Shown here in pieces: positions 31,650 to 40,392 of a stretch of DNA of 58,779 bases. Origin of the DNA: an uncultured Fibrobacter sp. (GTDB lineage: Bacteria; Fibrobacterota; Fibrobacteria; Fibrobacterales; Fibrobacteraceae); contig CAKUWY010000021.1 of the NCBI GenBank assembly GCA_934699585.1, forward strand, positions 1 through 58,779, in the 5' to 3' direction. Position 1 is the first letter of the stretch; the number at the start of each line of letters is the position of its first letter. Position numbers and translations under genes: made by a program. Below the pieces are notes generated by a model that was given only the letters and a program-made list of their open reading frames with translations, was not told the origin of the DNA and made no database searches.

Positions 31650-31678
31650 TTAACATTTCCCCTTTTTTTTTATATATT
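31650..31678 (+). promoter_or_regulatory. Predicted promoter of the 31708 gene
   Basis: TTAACA (31650-31655) and TATATT (31673-31678) are separated by 17 bases. A GGAGTG ribosome-binding site follows before the start codon. Confidence 0.6.
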
Positions 31679-31707
31679 TCTGTGGGATATATATATTGGA
31701 GTGAAAA

Positions 31708-32760
31708 ATGAAGCGTTCGTTTTTAGCGACGATTTGTCTTTTTGTGGCAGCCGCTTTTGCAGGCCCCTATGATATTGAGGAATTTACCGCCCAAGATCCA
31801 GGAACCCCGGACGAAGTCATCACTGCCGAATTCGGCGGCGAACTGAAGACCATTCCCGTCGAGGAAGTTTCCGCCCTTCAAGAGGGGCGACTGGTAGTTC
31901 GTCAGAAATTCAGCGACCCCTTCGGTCAACAGCCCACCAGTTACCAGATTTACCAGGGATCGGCAGGCGACCTCAGTTCCATGACCGCCCTGACCGCCCC
32001 CGAAGGAACGGACTATTCCGCTCTGGTCAAGGCAAAACTTTACCCCCGTAGGGGAATGCCCGCCACCGACGATGTGGAAAAGGTCTATTTCGACGGCAAG
32101 TCCGTGTTTGTTCCAGGCGCAACTACAGCCATTGCCTTTATCAACGGCGACCCCATCCAGCTAAAATCGGCAACAGCAGATGCAGACGCTGAAGCAGCAG
32201 AGTTTGCCGCTGCAGACTCCGCAGGCGGAGAAGATGAAGAAGAATGCGAAGAAGACGATCCGGAATGCGAAGAAGAAGACGAAGGTTACGACACCGCTAG
32301 CGATACAGACGCCACCAACGAAGCCGCAGACCAGAGGGATCTTGCCGCATACAACGCCTCTAGCGATGTGACCGACCGTTTCGGTATCGCCGACGAAGTT
32401 CGTTTCTGGTCTGCCATTGGTCTTGCCGCCGTGTTCGTGGGTTCAGCCGTCATGGGCGTCATCCAGCACTCCAAGGCGAACGAGGCAAAGGAAGCCTACG
32501 ACGACCTCAACGACCTCGAAAAGCAGCTTATTGCCGAGGTAGATAACGCCTGTACTGGCGCAGATGGCAAAGTCGATGGAAAATGTAAGGAAGCCGTTAT
32601 ACAAATGGCACCTCTGGCAAACGACTACACTATTGCCAAGCTCCAGGAACGTAAAAAGACCAACAAGAAGACCCAGGATTCTTACTCCACGGCCCGTAAC
32701 ATCTGGTTCGGCGTGGCTGGGCTCAGCCTGACTGCCGCCATCGTACTCTACGTATGGTAA
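31708..32760 (+). CDS. Envelope protein with acidic linker, function unknown
   Basis: The product has 350 residues. A signal peptide (LATICLFVAAAFAG) is followed by about 150 residues of mixed structure, a very acidic linker (DEEECEEDDPECEEEDEG), then a hydrophobic segment (FWSAIGLAAVFVGSAVMGVI), a charged helical region with two Cys (NACTGADGKVDGKCKEA), and a final hydrophobic segment (WFGVAGLSLTAAIVLYVW). The layout of two membrane segments near the C-terminus resembles the protein at 28607-29248. It overlaps folB by seven bases, so folB may be translated by coupling. No family is recognised. Confidence 0.7.
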   Translation: MKRSFLATICLFVAAAFAGPYDIEEFTAQDPGTPDEVITAEFGGELKTIPVEEVSALQEGRLVVRQKFSDPFGQQPTSYQIYQGSAGDLSSMTALTAPEGTDYSALVKAKLYPRRGMPATDDVEKVYFDGKSVFVPGATTAIAFINGDPIQLKSATADADAEAAEFAAADSAGGEDEEECEEDDPECEEEDEGYDTASDTDATNEAADQRDLAAYNASSDVTDRFGIADEVRFWSAIGLAAVFVGSAVMGVIQHSKANEAKEAYDDLNDLEKQLIAEVDNACTGADGKVDGKCKEAVIQMAPLANDYTIAKLQERKKTNKKTQDSYSTARNIWFGVAGLSLTAAIVLYVW

Positions 32761-33119
32761 TCAGTAGCGGCTGTATTTCAATCAAGGACTTGCAGTTCAA
32801 CTGCATTATCGGGACGCTTCCCTACGAAAGGGAGGCGGTTCAGCCCGTGGTGCTAAACGTGGACCTGTGGTTGGACTTTTCGCTTGCCGCCAGAAACGAC
32901 GACCTGATTCACTCCATCGACTACGCCCAACTGGCAGAACACCTGCAAAAGTTCATCAAGGACAGCAAGTTCCAGCTGGTAGAAACGTTGGTGCTAGAGA
33001 CTGCCAAATTCATTTTGGACCACTACCCCAAGACCCAGGCCGCACAGGTATCCGTATGCAAGCCAAACGCCATCCCCCAGAGCAAAGGCGCGGAAGCCAG
33101 CATTAAAGTAACGAGATAG
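32754..33119 (+). CDS. folB: Dihydroneopterin aldolase
   Basis: The product has 121 residues, normal for FolB, which makes 6-hydroxymethyl-7,8-dihydropterin in folate synthesis. Family features are ISIKDLQFNCIIGTLPYEREAVQPVVLNVDLWLDF near the N-terminus, SIDYAQLAEHLQKFI, LVETLVLETAKFIL and the final lysine-containing strand (VSVCKPNAIPQSKGAEASIKVTR). The start codon lies inside the end of the upstream gene. No other folate genes are near. Confidence 0.93.
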   Translation: MVISSGCISIKDLQFNCIIGTLPYEREAVQPVVLNVDLWLDFSLAARNDDLIHSIDYAQLAEHLQKFIKDSKFQLVETLVLETAKFILDHYPKTQAAQVSVCKPNAIPQSKGAEASIKVTR

Positions 33120-33125
33120 AAAAAA

Positions 33126-33277
33126 ACAATGTGAAATGTGACAAATGCACAAGACGAGTGCCGCGGTCAAGCTTGCTTGGACATGGCCGAGCCCAGCATT
33201 TGATACTTGAGCGTAGCGAAAGTATAAATGTGGGATGAGTAATTTCACACCACACACTTCACACTACACATTTTTCT
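33126..33277. repeat. Low-complexity GTGTAATGTG-type repeat flanking a hairpin-rich core
   Basis: The left side (CAATGTGAAATGTGACAAAT) and the right side (TTCACACCACACACTTCACA) are inverted low-complexity words. The middle has a TGCCGCGGTCAAGC...GGCCGAGC segment and an imperfect CATTTGATACTT/AAGTATAAATG hairpin. It lies between the convergent folB and comM genes. Confidence 0.6.
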
Positions 33278-33291
33278 CAACCGTTCAATCC

Positions 33292-34821
33292 CTAACCGCG
33301 AAAAGCCCGGTACCGTAGCGCTTCGGCCAGGTCCGGAATTTCTACGGACTCCGAATGGCGCAAGTCCGCAATGGTGCGGGCCACCTTCAGCAGGCGGTAA
33401 TACCCCCGAGCACTCAGGTTCATCTTGTCCGCAGAGGCGACAGCGAACTTTTCGGTCGCACCCTCCATCTGGGCGAAACGTCTTGCCGCTTCGGAATTCA
33501 TGGCGGCATTGCAACGGAACGAAAGTCCGGCAAAACGCCTGCGTTGAATTTCCCGGGCAGCACACACCCGCTGGCGGATTTCCGCCGAAGTCTCGGCGCC
33601 TGACCCGCAGGCAAACTGGGATGTTTCCACCGGCGGGACGCTCACCTGGATGTCGATACGGTCCAACAGCGGGCCCGATATTTTTTCCTGGTAACGCTTG
33701 CGGGCATCGGGCAGGCAGGTGCAGACCTTCTTCGGGTCCATAGAATACCCGCAGGGGCAAGGGTTCATGGCCGCCCCCATCATAAAGCGTGCAGGCCACA
33801 CCACCGTCCCGCTGGCACGGCTCACCGAAATCTCCCCGTCTTCCATGGGCTCCCGCAGAGCCTCCAGCACGCTACGGTTGAATTCCGGAAGTTCGTCCAG
33901 AAACAGCACGCCGTTGTGGGCAAGGCTTGCCTCGCCGGGCAAGAGCCGCGCACCGCCGCCCACCAGCGCCACCATGGAGGCGCTATGGTGCGGCGTCCGG
34001 AAGGGGCGCAAAAGCACCGGACGAAACGACTCCATGTCGCCGGAGCGCCTGGCGCAAGAATGAATGCGGGTGGTCTCCAGAATTTCTTCGTCGCACATTT
34101 CCGGCAAGATTCCCGGGAGACACCTGGCGCAAAGAGTCTTCCCTGCGCCAGGCGAACCCACCAGAAGGAAATTGTGCCCGCCTGCGGCGGCCACTTCCAG
34201 GGCCCGCTTGACCCCTTCCATGCCCACCACGTTCTTGAAGTCGGGAACGTCCAGTCCCGACGAAAACCACTGCCGGTCAAGTCCCCGCGCCCGGCAAACA
34301 AGTTCTTCATTATTTTGTTCTAAAATCTCTATACATTCTTTAAGTGTGTCCGCACAGATATAACGCAGACCCTCCACCAGGGATGCCTCCTGCTCATTCT
34401 CCCTAGGGATTACCAGAATAGAATCCTTGTCGTGAACCAGGTCCATAGCGATGGAAAGGACTCCCCGGACGCCCTTCAAGAGACCATCCAGGGAGAGCTC
34501 CCCCACAAAAACACACTTTTCCAAATTAGGAACGGACAACTCGTCGGTAGCGGTCAAGAGCCCAATGGCCAAAGGCAAATCCAGAGCGCTACCTTCTTTA
34601 CGCAAATCCGCGGGTGACAGGTTTACGGTTGTCCGGAAACCTGTCACCACCTTGTCCACGGAACGTATCGCCGAAACGACACGCTCCCTAGACTCTCTTA
34701 CCGCATTGTCCGGGAGCCCCACCAAGGTAAAACCGGGCAATCCAAGCGCAGCATCAACTTCTACGCTAACCGGAATAGCCTTGATGCCCAACAAGCAATA
34801 AGAACGGATCCTTCGGAACAT
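33292..34821 (-). CDS. comM: YifB/ComM family Mg-chelatase-like AAA+ ATPase
   Basis: The product has 509 residues from the ATG at 34821 (MFRRIRSYCLLGIKAIPV). The N-terminal domain is Lon-protease-like (GLPGFTLVGLPDNAVRESRERV). The AAA+ core has Walker A LLVGSPGAGKTLCAR, the Mg-chelatase-like FRTPHHSAS and ALVGGG, Walker B VLFLDELPEF, and the C-terminal helical part PLLDRIDIQVSVPPV. Such ComM proteins are hexameric helicases that promote branch migration during integration of transformed DNA. It starts 2 bases after the spoVG stop, so the pair is one transcript. Confidence 0.92.
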   Translation of the reverse strand: MFRRIRSYCLLGIKAIPVSVEVDAALGLPGFTLVGLPDNAVRESRERVVSAIRSVDKVVTGFRTTVNLSPADLRKEGSALDLPLAIGLLTATDELSVPNLEKCVFVGELSLDGLLKGVRGVLSIAMDLVHDKDSILVIPRENEQEASLVEGLRYICADTLKECIEILEQNNEELVCRARGLDRQWFSSGLDVPDFKNVVGMEGVKRALEVAAAGGHNFLLVGSPGAGKTLCARCLPGILPEMCDEEILETTRIHSCARRSGDMESFRPVLLRPFRTPHHSASMVALVGGGARLLPGEASLAHNGVLFLDELPEFNRSVLEALREPMEDGEISVSRASGTVVWPARFMMGAAMNPCPCGYSMDPKKVCTCLPDARKRYQEKISGPLLDRIDIQVSVPPVETSQFACGSGAETSAEIRQRVCAAREIQRRRFAGLSFRCNAAMNSEAARRFAQMEGATEKFAVASADKMNLSARGYYRLLKVARTIADLRHSESVEIPDLAEALRYRAFRG

Positions 34822-34823
34822 AA

Positions 34824-35153
34824 CTATGCCACCGCGGCCTGGTATTTTTCCAGCACGCAATTCTCGATATGTTCACGAAGCTTGCGGGTAATCGGGTTGT
34901 AAATGTTGCGGTAATCGTCGCCCTTGTAGAACGGGTCGTTGGGGTAGCTCACGAACAGGCCGTATTCGCCGTCCATCACGCGGAGCCCGCGCATGACCAT
35001 CTGGTCGTTGAGCACCACCTGGGCAAGGCCCTTCATGTGGCCCATGCCGGCGCCTTCCTTAAAAGGAAACACTTCCACCTTGGTTACCGCCAGGCAATCA
35101 AAGGAACATTCCTTTTCTTCTGTTGTCTTTTTCGTTTCGTTTGTATTAGCCAT
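34824..35153 (-). CDS. spoVG: SpoVG family RNA/DNA-binding protein
   Basis: The product has 109 residues. The central region, VTKVEVFPFKEGAGMGHMKGLAQVVLNDQMVMRGLRVMDGEYGLFVSYPND, followed by PITRKLREHIENCVLEKY, is the SpoVG fold. SpoVG proteins bind nucleic acid and regulate many processes; in this non-sporulating lineage the name says nothing about sporulation. The N-terminus adds a short Thr/Lys-rich extension. The gene heads a two-gene unit with comM. Confidence 0.92.
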   Translation of the reverse strand: MANTNETKKTTEEKECSFDCLAVTKVEVFPFKEGAGMGHMKGLAQVVLNDQMVMRGLRVMDGEYGLFVSYPNDPFYKGDDYRNIYNPITRKLREHIENCVLEKYQAAVA

Positions 35154-35262
35154 AAGGCCTCCTTTTGTTTGTTGTTCGGTAGCCCGCTAAATGCAAGAAC
35201 CGTGCCAAAGGAGATTTTCGGCTTTTTTGATAAAATTTCGACAGTGTCTAGATTTGACCAAG

Positions 35263-35304
35263 TGATTAATCATATATTTTAGTCACTAAAAAGGTGATTA
35301 ATCA
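35263..35304. promoter_or_regulatory. Two TGATTAATCA palindromes before the CBM9-like gene
   Basis: The perfect palindrome TGATTAATCA occurs at 35263-35272 and 35295-35304, 32 bases apart (about three helical turns). The second copy covers the space between the AAGGTG ribosome-binding site and the ATG. A TTGACC lies just upstream of the first, so a repressor bound here could block both transcription and translation initiation. Confidence 0.5.
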
Positions 35305-35855
35305 TGTTGCTAAAACCGAATCTTGACTGGAAAGCCAACCAGGGAATTACCCTGCCCGCTGTCCAGGCCAACATCGCCTGCGCAGAGGGCTTACTCCAGA
35401 TAGAATTCCTGGTAGAAGAACCCCTGGACTGTTTTCGCGCCGAAGTCCAAGAAGACTGCTCCACCAGCTGGGAAGATTCCTGCGTAGAAATTTTTCTTAA
35501 GAACCCCAGGAACCCTGCGGAGTATTTCAACTTCGAGGTGACCAGCCGGGGCTTTGTTCTGGCGGCACGGGGAGCGAACAGGCAAAACCGGGAAAAGCTA
35601 TCCGCAGACGCCCTCGCCAAAATCAAACGGGCAAAACAGTTGGCCAGCGTCGCCGGAAACCTGGTCTGCTGGGGAATGACGGTTACCATTCCGCCGGAAA
35701 TTTTCGGCCTGGAAACCTTCGAAGGAATCTCCCTGGAAGGAAACCTGTACAAGTGCGCGGACAAGGCCAAGACTCCCCACTACCTGAGTGCCTTCCCCAT
35801 CGATACCGAAAAGCCAGATTTTCACCGGCCCGAGTTTTTCCAGAAAATCCTGTAA
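35304..35855 (+). CDS. CBM9-like domain protein, function unknown
   Basis: The product has 183 residues, no signal peptide, and looks like a stand-alone carbohydrate-binding-module family 9-like beta-sandwich: TSWEDSCVEIFLKNPRNPAEYFNFEVTSRG in the middle and WGMTVTIPPEIFGLETFEG then GNLYKCADKAKTPHYLSAFP near the end. Cytoplasmic CBM9-like proteins of this size occur in Bacteroidetes-like genomes; their ligand is unknown. The start has an AAGGTG site. Twin palindromes at the promoter suggest control by a dedicated regulator. Confidence 0.7.
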   Translation: MLLKPNLDWKANQGITLPAVQANIACAEGLLQIEFLVEEPLDCFRAEVQEDCSTSWEDSCVEIFLKNPRNPAEYFNFEVTSRGFVLAARGANRQNREKLSADALAKIKRAKQLASVAGNLVCWGMTVTIPPEIFGLETFEGISLEGNLYKCADKAKTPHYLSAFPIDTEKPDFHRPEFFQKIL

Positions 35856-35886
35856 AACGCAACACCCACAACCTGCAGACAAACAA

Positions 35887-36831
35887 ATGATTCACGAAAT
35901 CGAGGACATGGAAAAAACCATTTCAGAACTGCTCCCGACGCGAAACGAAAAAGGCGACAAGCGGGCGCAAGGTTGTACCCTGGTGATTGCCGGCTCCAGA
36001 GACATGCCGGGAGCAGCCGCCCTGTGCACCAAGGCCGCCCTCCGGAGCGGGGCTGGACTTGTAACCCTCGCCTCCCCGGGAAGAATTGTCCCCATCCTGC
36101 AAGCGAAACTTTCCGAGCCTGTCTTTATAAGCCTTGAAGACTGTCGTACTGGCGGCACGAATTTTGCGAAATGCACACCCGACAAAATCGGCGGCATCGA
36201 CGAATGCGATTTTCTAAAAGACCGACATGTCCCAGTGCTTTTAAAAAGCACAAAGTACCAGCAAGCGGTAGCCATCGGGCCGGGGCTCGGCCAAAGGCAA
36301 GAGACCCGGACCGCCGTCCGGAACTTCGTCACCCGCTGCAGCGTGCCCATGGTCATCGACGCCGACGGTCTGAACTCCCTCACGGCAAGCGACCTGAAAC
36401 TGATTGGCGCACCCGCCATCTTGACACCCCACAAACGGGAATTCGCAAGACTCTTTGGAGAACTTCCGCAAGAAGCCGCTGCGTTTCCCGAATTCCTGAC
36501 AGGAAAAGCGAAGGAATTTGGCAAGATTGTCCTACTGAAATGTTCCCCCATTCTTATCGCCACACCCGAGGGTGAAATTTTCGCGGTGCCTGCTGCCAAT
36601 TCCGGCATGGCCAAGGGCGGCTCGGGAGATGTACTTACCGGAATCATCGTGGCACTATTGGCCCAAGGTTGCACGCCTGCAGACTCCGCTGTCCTGGGAG
36701 CCCTCCTACACCAGAAAGCAGGCCTAATCGCCCGTCAAAAACTGGGAGCATTCTCCATGCTCCCCAGCGATGTCATTGAATGCCTGCCGCAAGCATTTCT
36801 GCAAGCTGGCGGCAGTTGCGACGTTCCTTAA
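35887..36831 (+). CDS. nnrD: ADP-dependent NAD(P)H-hydrate dehydratase
   Basis: The product has about 314 residues. It repairs hydrated NADH/NADPH using ADP or ATP. Family segments are GCTLVIAGSRDMPGAAALCTKAALRSGAG near the N-terminus, AIGPGLG, MVIDADGLNSL, ILTPHKREFARL and the active-site NSGMAKGGSGDVLTGIIVALLAQG. There is no epimerase domain, so it is the stand-alone form. The start is uncertain: the ATG at 35887 lacks a good ribosome-binding site, and the ATG at 35908 is also possible. The last bases overlap the convergent MBL gene by four (shared TTAA). Confidence 0.88.
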   Translation: MIHEIEDMEKTISELLPTRNEKGDKRAQGCTLVIAGSRDMPGAAALCTKAALRSGAGLVTLASPGRIVPILQAKLSEPVFISLEDCRTGGTNFAKCTPDKIGGIDECDFLKDRHVPVLLKSTKYQQAVAIGPGLGQRQETRTAVRNFVTRCSVPMVIDADGLNSLTASDLKLIGAPAILTPHKREFARLFGELPQEAAAFPEFLTGKAKEFGKIVLLKCSPILIATPEGEIFAVPAANSGMAKGGSGDVLTGIIVALLAQGCTPADSAVLGALLHQKAGLIARQKLGAFSMLPSDVIECLPQAFLQAGGSCDVP

Positions 36832-37484
36832 TACCAGCGGCGCTCATCGCCTATAGTTGTACTCGGCCCGTGTCCAGGGAACACAATGGTGTCTTCGGGC
36901 AGCACCAACAATTTTTCCTTTATCCCTTTAACCAGGGCCTCCTCGTCACCGCCGAACAAATCGCTTCGACCACGGCTCCCGGCAAATAAAATGTCTCCCG
37001 GAAACAGGAGCGGAGGAACATCTTTCTGGCCGTTCACTTCGCCAGGGTTTTCGCAGTAAAAAGCGATTCCGCCGGGAGAGTGTCCCGCCACATGAATCAC
37101 CTGCAGGCGAATGCCCGGCACTTCCACGATGTCACCTTCGGCAAGGTAGTTCCCCAACGCAGGAGACGCCTTTTCCATAGGCAAGCCGAACATCTGACTC
37201 TGTTCCTCTTGCAAATCCAGCAAGAAGGCATCCTCTTCGTGGGCTTCGGGTTGCACACCGTAAGTCCGGGCCACAAAGGCATTTCCCAGCACATGGTCCA
37301 GATGCAGGTGGGTATTCAAGAGATGCCGCACCTTCAATCCCTTCGCCTTGACATAGTCTGCCAGGGCTTCCCGCTCACGGGCGTTGCCCACGCTAGGGTC
37401 TATGAGAATAGCTTCACCGGTATCACCACCCAGCACAAAGCAGTTCACACCAAAAGAATTCACTACAAAATGTTTTAGAAGCAT
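36828..37484 (-). CDS. MBL-fold hydrolase (glyoxalase II-like)
   Basis: The product has 218 residues. The metal-binding motif LNTHLHLDHVLGN near residues 56-68, VAGHSPGGIAFY, LLFPGDILFAGSRGRSDL and FPGHGPST are the ordered His/Asp segments of the metallo-beta-lactamase fold, in the form seen in small glyoxalase II or YcbL-like hydrolases. These act in the cytoplasm on glutathione-type thioesters or unknown esters. The exact substrate is not known. The start has no strong ribosome-binding site. It is convergent with nnrD and divergent from the next gene. Confidence 0.85.
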   Translation of the reverse strand: MLLKHFVVNSFGVNCFVLGGDTGEAILIDPSVGNAREREALADYVKAKGLKVRHLLNTHLHLDHVLGNAFVARTYGVQPEAHEEDAFLLDLQEEQSQMFGLPMEKASPALGNYLAEGDIVEVPGIRLQVIHVAGHSPGGIAFYCENPGEVNGQKDVPPLLFPGDILFAGSRGRSDLFGGDEEALVKGIKEKLLVLPEDTIVFPGHGPSTTIGDERRWY

Positions 37485-37524
37485 AGACAGAATGTAGATA
37501 AAAAGGTTTTACTACTTTTTTACC

Positions 37525-38529
37525 ATGAGCAACTTCAAACTGATTTCTCGCCCTCTCGGCACAATCCAATGTTACGTTTTACAGCGCGATGACGGTGCCG
37601 AACTGGAAATTCTGAGCGGTTACGGCGGAGGCCTTAACGCCTGGCGCGTCCCCGCTGCACAAAATGATGCATCCATCAACGATTCCGACAAACTGGACCT
37701 GCTTTTCGGTTACCGGGTCGGCGACGACATCTACAAGATAGGACCCGACACCAATGCAGGCTGCAGGCTCGCCCCCTTCCCGGGAAGAACCGCCTACGCC
37801 AAGTTCACCTGGAATGGCAACACCTACGTCCTTATAAACAACGTGAGTTGGGCGCCCCACGCCCTCCACGGTTTCTTGCAGAACAAGGAATGGGAATTCG
37901 AAAACTTCGAGAGCAACTCCGAAAGTTGCACTGCCATTTTCACCTGCGACTGGCCGGGCGCCTTCGCCGGATTCCCTTTCCCTTTCAAAGCTACAAACAA
38001 AGTAACTTTTACAGGAGAATCCTACACCGTAGAAGCCTCTGTGCAAAACACCGGAAAGGCCCTCATGCCCTATTCCGAAGGCTGGCACCCCTACTACAGC
38101 CTGGGCGAAAAGGTGAACGACCTGAAGATGACACTCCCCGAAAGCAAGCTCGCCCTTTTAGACCAGGCGGACCTTCCCACCGGGAACTTCAAGAACGACA
38201 CCCGCTTCGTGGGTGGCCGTGCCATCGGTGACGAGTTCATCAACGACTGTTTCTGCCTGGGGAGCGATTTTTCAAATGCGACGGCACAATCCCAAATCCA
38301 GGCCCACGTATTTTTGGAAGGTTGCGCAAGCAAACTGGACATTTGGCAACAAGCCGGTCAAGGGCAGTACAACGCCATCCAGATTTACACGCCTCCTACC
38401 CGGGCAAGCATCGCCATCGAGCCCATGACATCGGAGCCCGATGCCCTGAACCACCACCGCGGGCTGATAGAAATCCCCCCTGGAGATTCCCGAAAATTTA
38501 CATTCGGGGCCCGGTTCCAAAAGAAATAA
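37525..38529 (+). CDS. Aldose 1-epimerase (galactose mutarotase family)
   Basis: The product has 334 residues, normal for the family. Substrate-site segments are GCRLAPFPGRTAYAKFTWNG, WAPHALHGFLQNKEWEF with the first His, MPYSEGWHPYYSLGE with the second His, and the C-terminal IAIEPMTSEPDALNHH with the catalytic Glu. It interconverts alpha and beta sugars in the cytoplasm. It is next to the GH5 and GH26 genes on the same strand, which fits uptake of sugars released from mannan, although it is 69 bases from the GH5 start and may be separately transcribed. Confidence 0.9.
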   Translation: MSNFKLISRPLGTIQCYVLQRDDGAELEILSGYGGGLNAWRVPAAQNDASINDSDKLDLLFGYRVGDDIYKIGPDTNAGCRLAPFPGRTAYAKFTWNGNTYVLINNVSWAPHALHGFLQNKEWEFENFESNSESCTAIFTCDWPGAFAGFPFPFKATNKVTFTGESYTVEASVQNTGKALMPYSEGWHPYYSLGEKVNDLKMTLPESKLALLDQADLPTGNFKNDTRFVGGRAIGDEFINDCFCLGSDFSNATAQSQIQAHVFLEGCASKLDIWQQAGQGQYNAIQIYTPPTRASIAIEPMTSEPDALNHHRGLIEIPPGDSRKFTFGARFQKK

Positions 38530-38598
38530 GATACTTATATCTTAATTTTTCTCGTTTCCGCCCATAATTTCTTATTTTGGGAAAAAAGGAGCTTTTTT

Positions 38599-40356
38599 AT
38601 GAACTTCAAGAAAGCGTTTACTTTCTGTATTCCTGCTGTACTCGCCTGCAGTCTTCTCGCAGCCTGCGGTGACGATTCCTCTAGCGGCGACCCCACAGCG
38701 CCGGGAGACGACGCCATAGAATCTTCGGCAACCGAAGGTTCAGCCGATTCCAACAATCCTGGTTCTTCTGGTTCCAACGTAAATTCTTCGGGAGACCTTG
38801 GAACCCCCGTGCTGACGGTAAGCGGCACCGACATCCTGTACAACGGCAAGAAGATTTTCTTCTCGGGCACAAACCTGGCCTGGAGCGATTACAACTCCGA
38901 CGTGGGCGATTCCCCCCTTAACGAGAACGCTTGGCGCAAGGCTGTGGAAGGCACCCGCGCCGCAGGGGGCAATGCCATCCGCTGGTGGCTCTTCAACAAC
39001 ATGAGCCAGAGTCCCACCATTGACCAAACCACCCACTTGGTCACCGGACCCAAGGAAAACACCATCGCCAACATGAAGAAAGCCTTAGATATCGCCGAGG
39101 AATACGGCGTGATGGTTTCCATGTGCCTGTTCAGCCACAACCTGATGGAACCCAACCAGTGGGGTCTTTACAGCGAGAAGCTGGATATCGATGCCAACAC
39201 CAAGCTGTTCGAAGACGACGGAACGGAAGCTTTTATCAAGAAAGTCTTGGAACCCGTAGTCAAGGCTATCGGATTCCACAAGGCCCTCATGACCTGGGAA
39301 GTGTTCAACGAACCCGAGGGCATGACCACCGTAGGTTGGACCGCCAAGAAGATGGACAAGGAAAAAATCCAGAAGTTTACCAACAAGGTGGCCGCCGCCA
39401 TTCACAATATCGACAAGGGATTCCTGGTCTCTACCGGTAGCGTGAACATCAAGTACCAGAGCTGGTGGAATGATGCGGAACTGGTCAAGGCCGGTGGCGA
39501 GGCCAACGGCACCCTGGACTTTTTCCAGACCCACTATTACCCCTACTACCAGGATGACGCCGTCTCTCCCTTCGTGAACACGGCCGCCCAGATGGCCACA
39601 ACCTATGGTTACGACAGCAAGCCCATGATTATCGGAGAGTTTCCTGCCAGCGGTTGGAAGGGCGCCACCTATACATCTAACATGGCCGCAAAGACGGAAA
39701 TTTCTACCGAGGAATGCTACCGCAAGGCCTTTGACGGAGGCTATGCGGGTGCCCTGGCCTGGCAGTACATCGGCGACAAGACGGAATCCCAGTTCGGCGG
39801 TTACAGTTACACCATCGAGCCCGCCCTCGAAGCCATGAAGGCCCTAGCTTCCGAGGAAGAAGCCAGCATCAAAATCAAGGACGTGACCATCGAGGAATCC
39901 AGCGGCGACGGCATGATGGCCGTGACCTACGGAGCCGACAACGCCCAGATCGAATACCAGAAGGATTTCGACCTAAGCAGCGCAAACGCACTTACCTTCG
40001 AAGCCAAGAACAACGGGAAGTCGGCTGCACAGTTGAACCTGATATTCAAGCTTACCGACGCCTGGAGCTGGACTGAAGTCGACGGAGCCTGCGAAGTGGC
40101 CGCCGGAGAAAAGAAGACCTGTTCTTTCGACATTTCCGGATTTGCGGACCGCAACGTGACCAAGAGCGTCATCGTGGCAAACTACGCCAAGGGTTACACC
40201 GGAACAGTCCTCTACGACAATTTCAAAGCCGGAGACCAAGTGCTGTTCGATTTTAACACCGACAAGTACGACGCTTTCAGCCGTAGTTTTGGAAATACCG
40301 AGGAAATGATCCCCGAAATCAAGGTGGTGTTCAACAACCCCGACTACAAGAAATAA
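38599..40356 (+). CDS. Glycoside hydrolase family 5-like lipoprotein (probable beta-mannanase)
   Basis: The product has 585 residues. A lipobox (LLAAC, Cys23) is followed by a Ser/Asn-rich linker. The GH5-like barrel begins near FFSGTNLAWSDYNSD and AAGGNAIRWWLF. The acid/base Glu is E238 in TWEVFNEPEG, and the nucleophile is E347 in MIIGEFPAS. HYYPYYQDDAVSP holds a typical substrate-site Tyr. A C-terminal beta-sandwich (about 430-585) looks like a carbohydrate-binding module. The lipobox implies attachment to a membrane, probably the outer one. Pairing with a GH26 gene makes mannan the likely target, but other beta-glucans cannot be excluded. AAAAGGAG lies upstream of the start. Confidence 0.85.
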   Translation: MNFKKAFTFCIPAVLACSLLAACGDDSSSGDPTAPGDDAIESSATEGSADSNNPGSSGSNVNSSGDLGTPVLTVSGTDILYNGKKIFFSGTNLAWSDYNSDVGDSPLNENAWRKAVEGTRAAGGNAIRWWLFNNMSQSPTIDQTTHLVTGPKENTIANMKKALDIAEEYGVMVSMCLFSHNLMEPNQWGLYSEKLDIDANTKLFEDDGTEAFIKKVLEPVVKAIGFHKALMTWEVFNEPEGMTTVGWTAKKMDKEKIQKFTNKVAAAIHNIDKGFLVSTGSVNIKYQSWWNDAELVKAGGEANGTLDFFQTHYYPYYQDDAVSPFVNTAAQMATTYGYDSKPMIIGEFPASGWKGATYTSNMAAKTEISTEECYRKAFDGGYAGALAWQYIGDKTESQFGGYSYTIEPALEAMKALASEEEASIKIKDVTIEESSGDGMMAVTYGADNAQIEYQKDFDLSSANALTFEAKNNGKSAAQLNLIFKLTDAWSWTEVDGACEVAAGEKKTCSFDISGFADRNVTKSVIVANYAKGYTGTVLYDNFKAGDQVLFDFNTDKYDAFSRSFGNTEEMIPEIKVVFNNPDYKK

Positions 40357-40392
40357 TTTTTAACAACACAAAAAAAGGGAAAGGATTGGATC

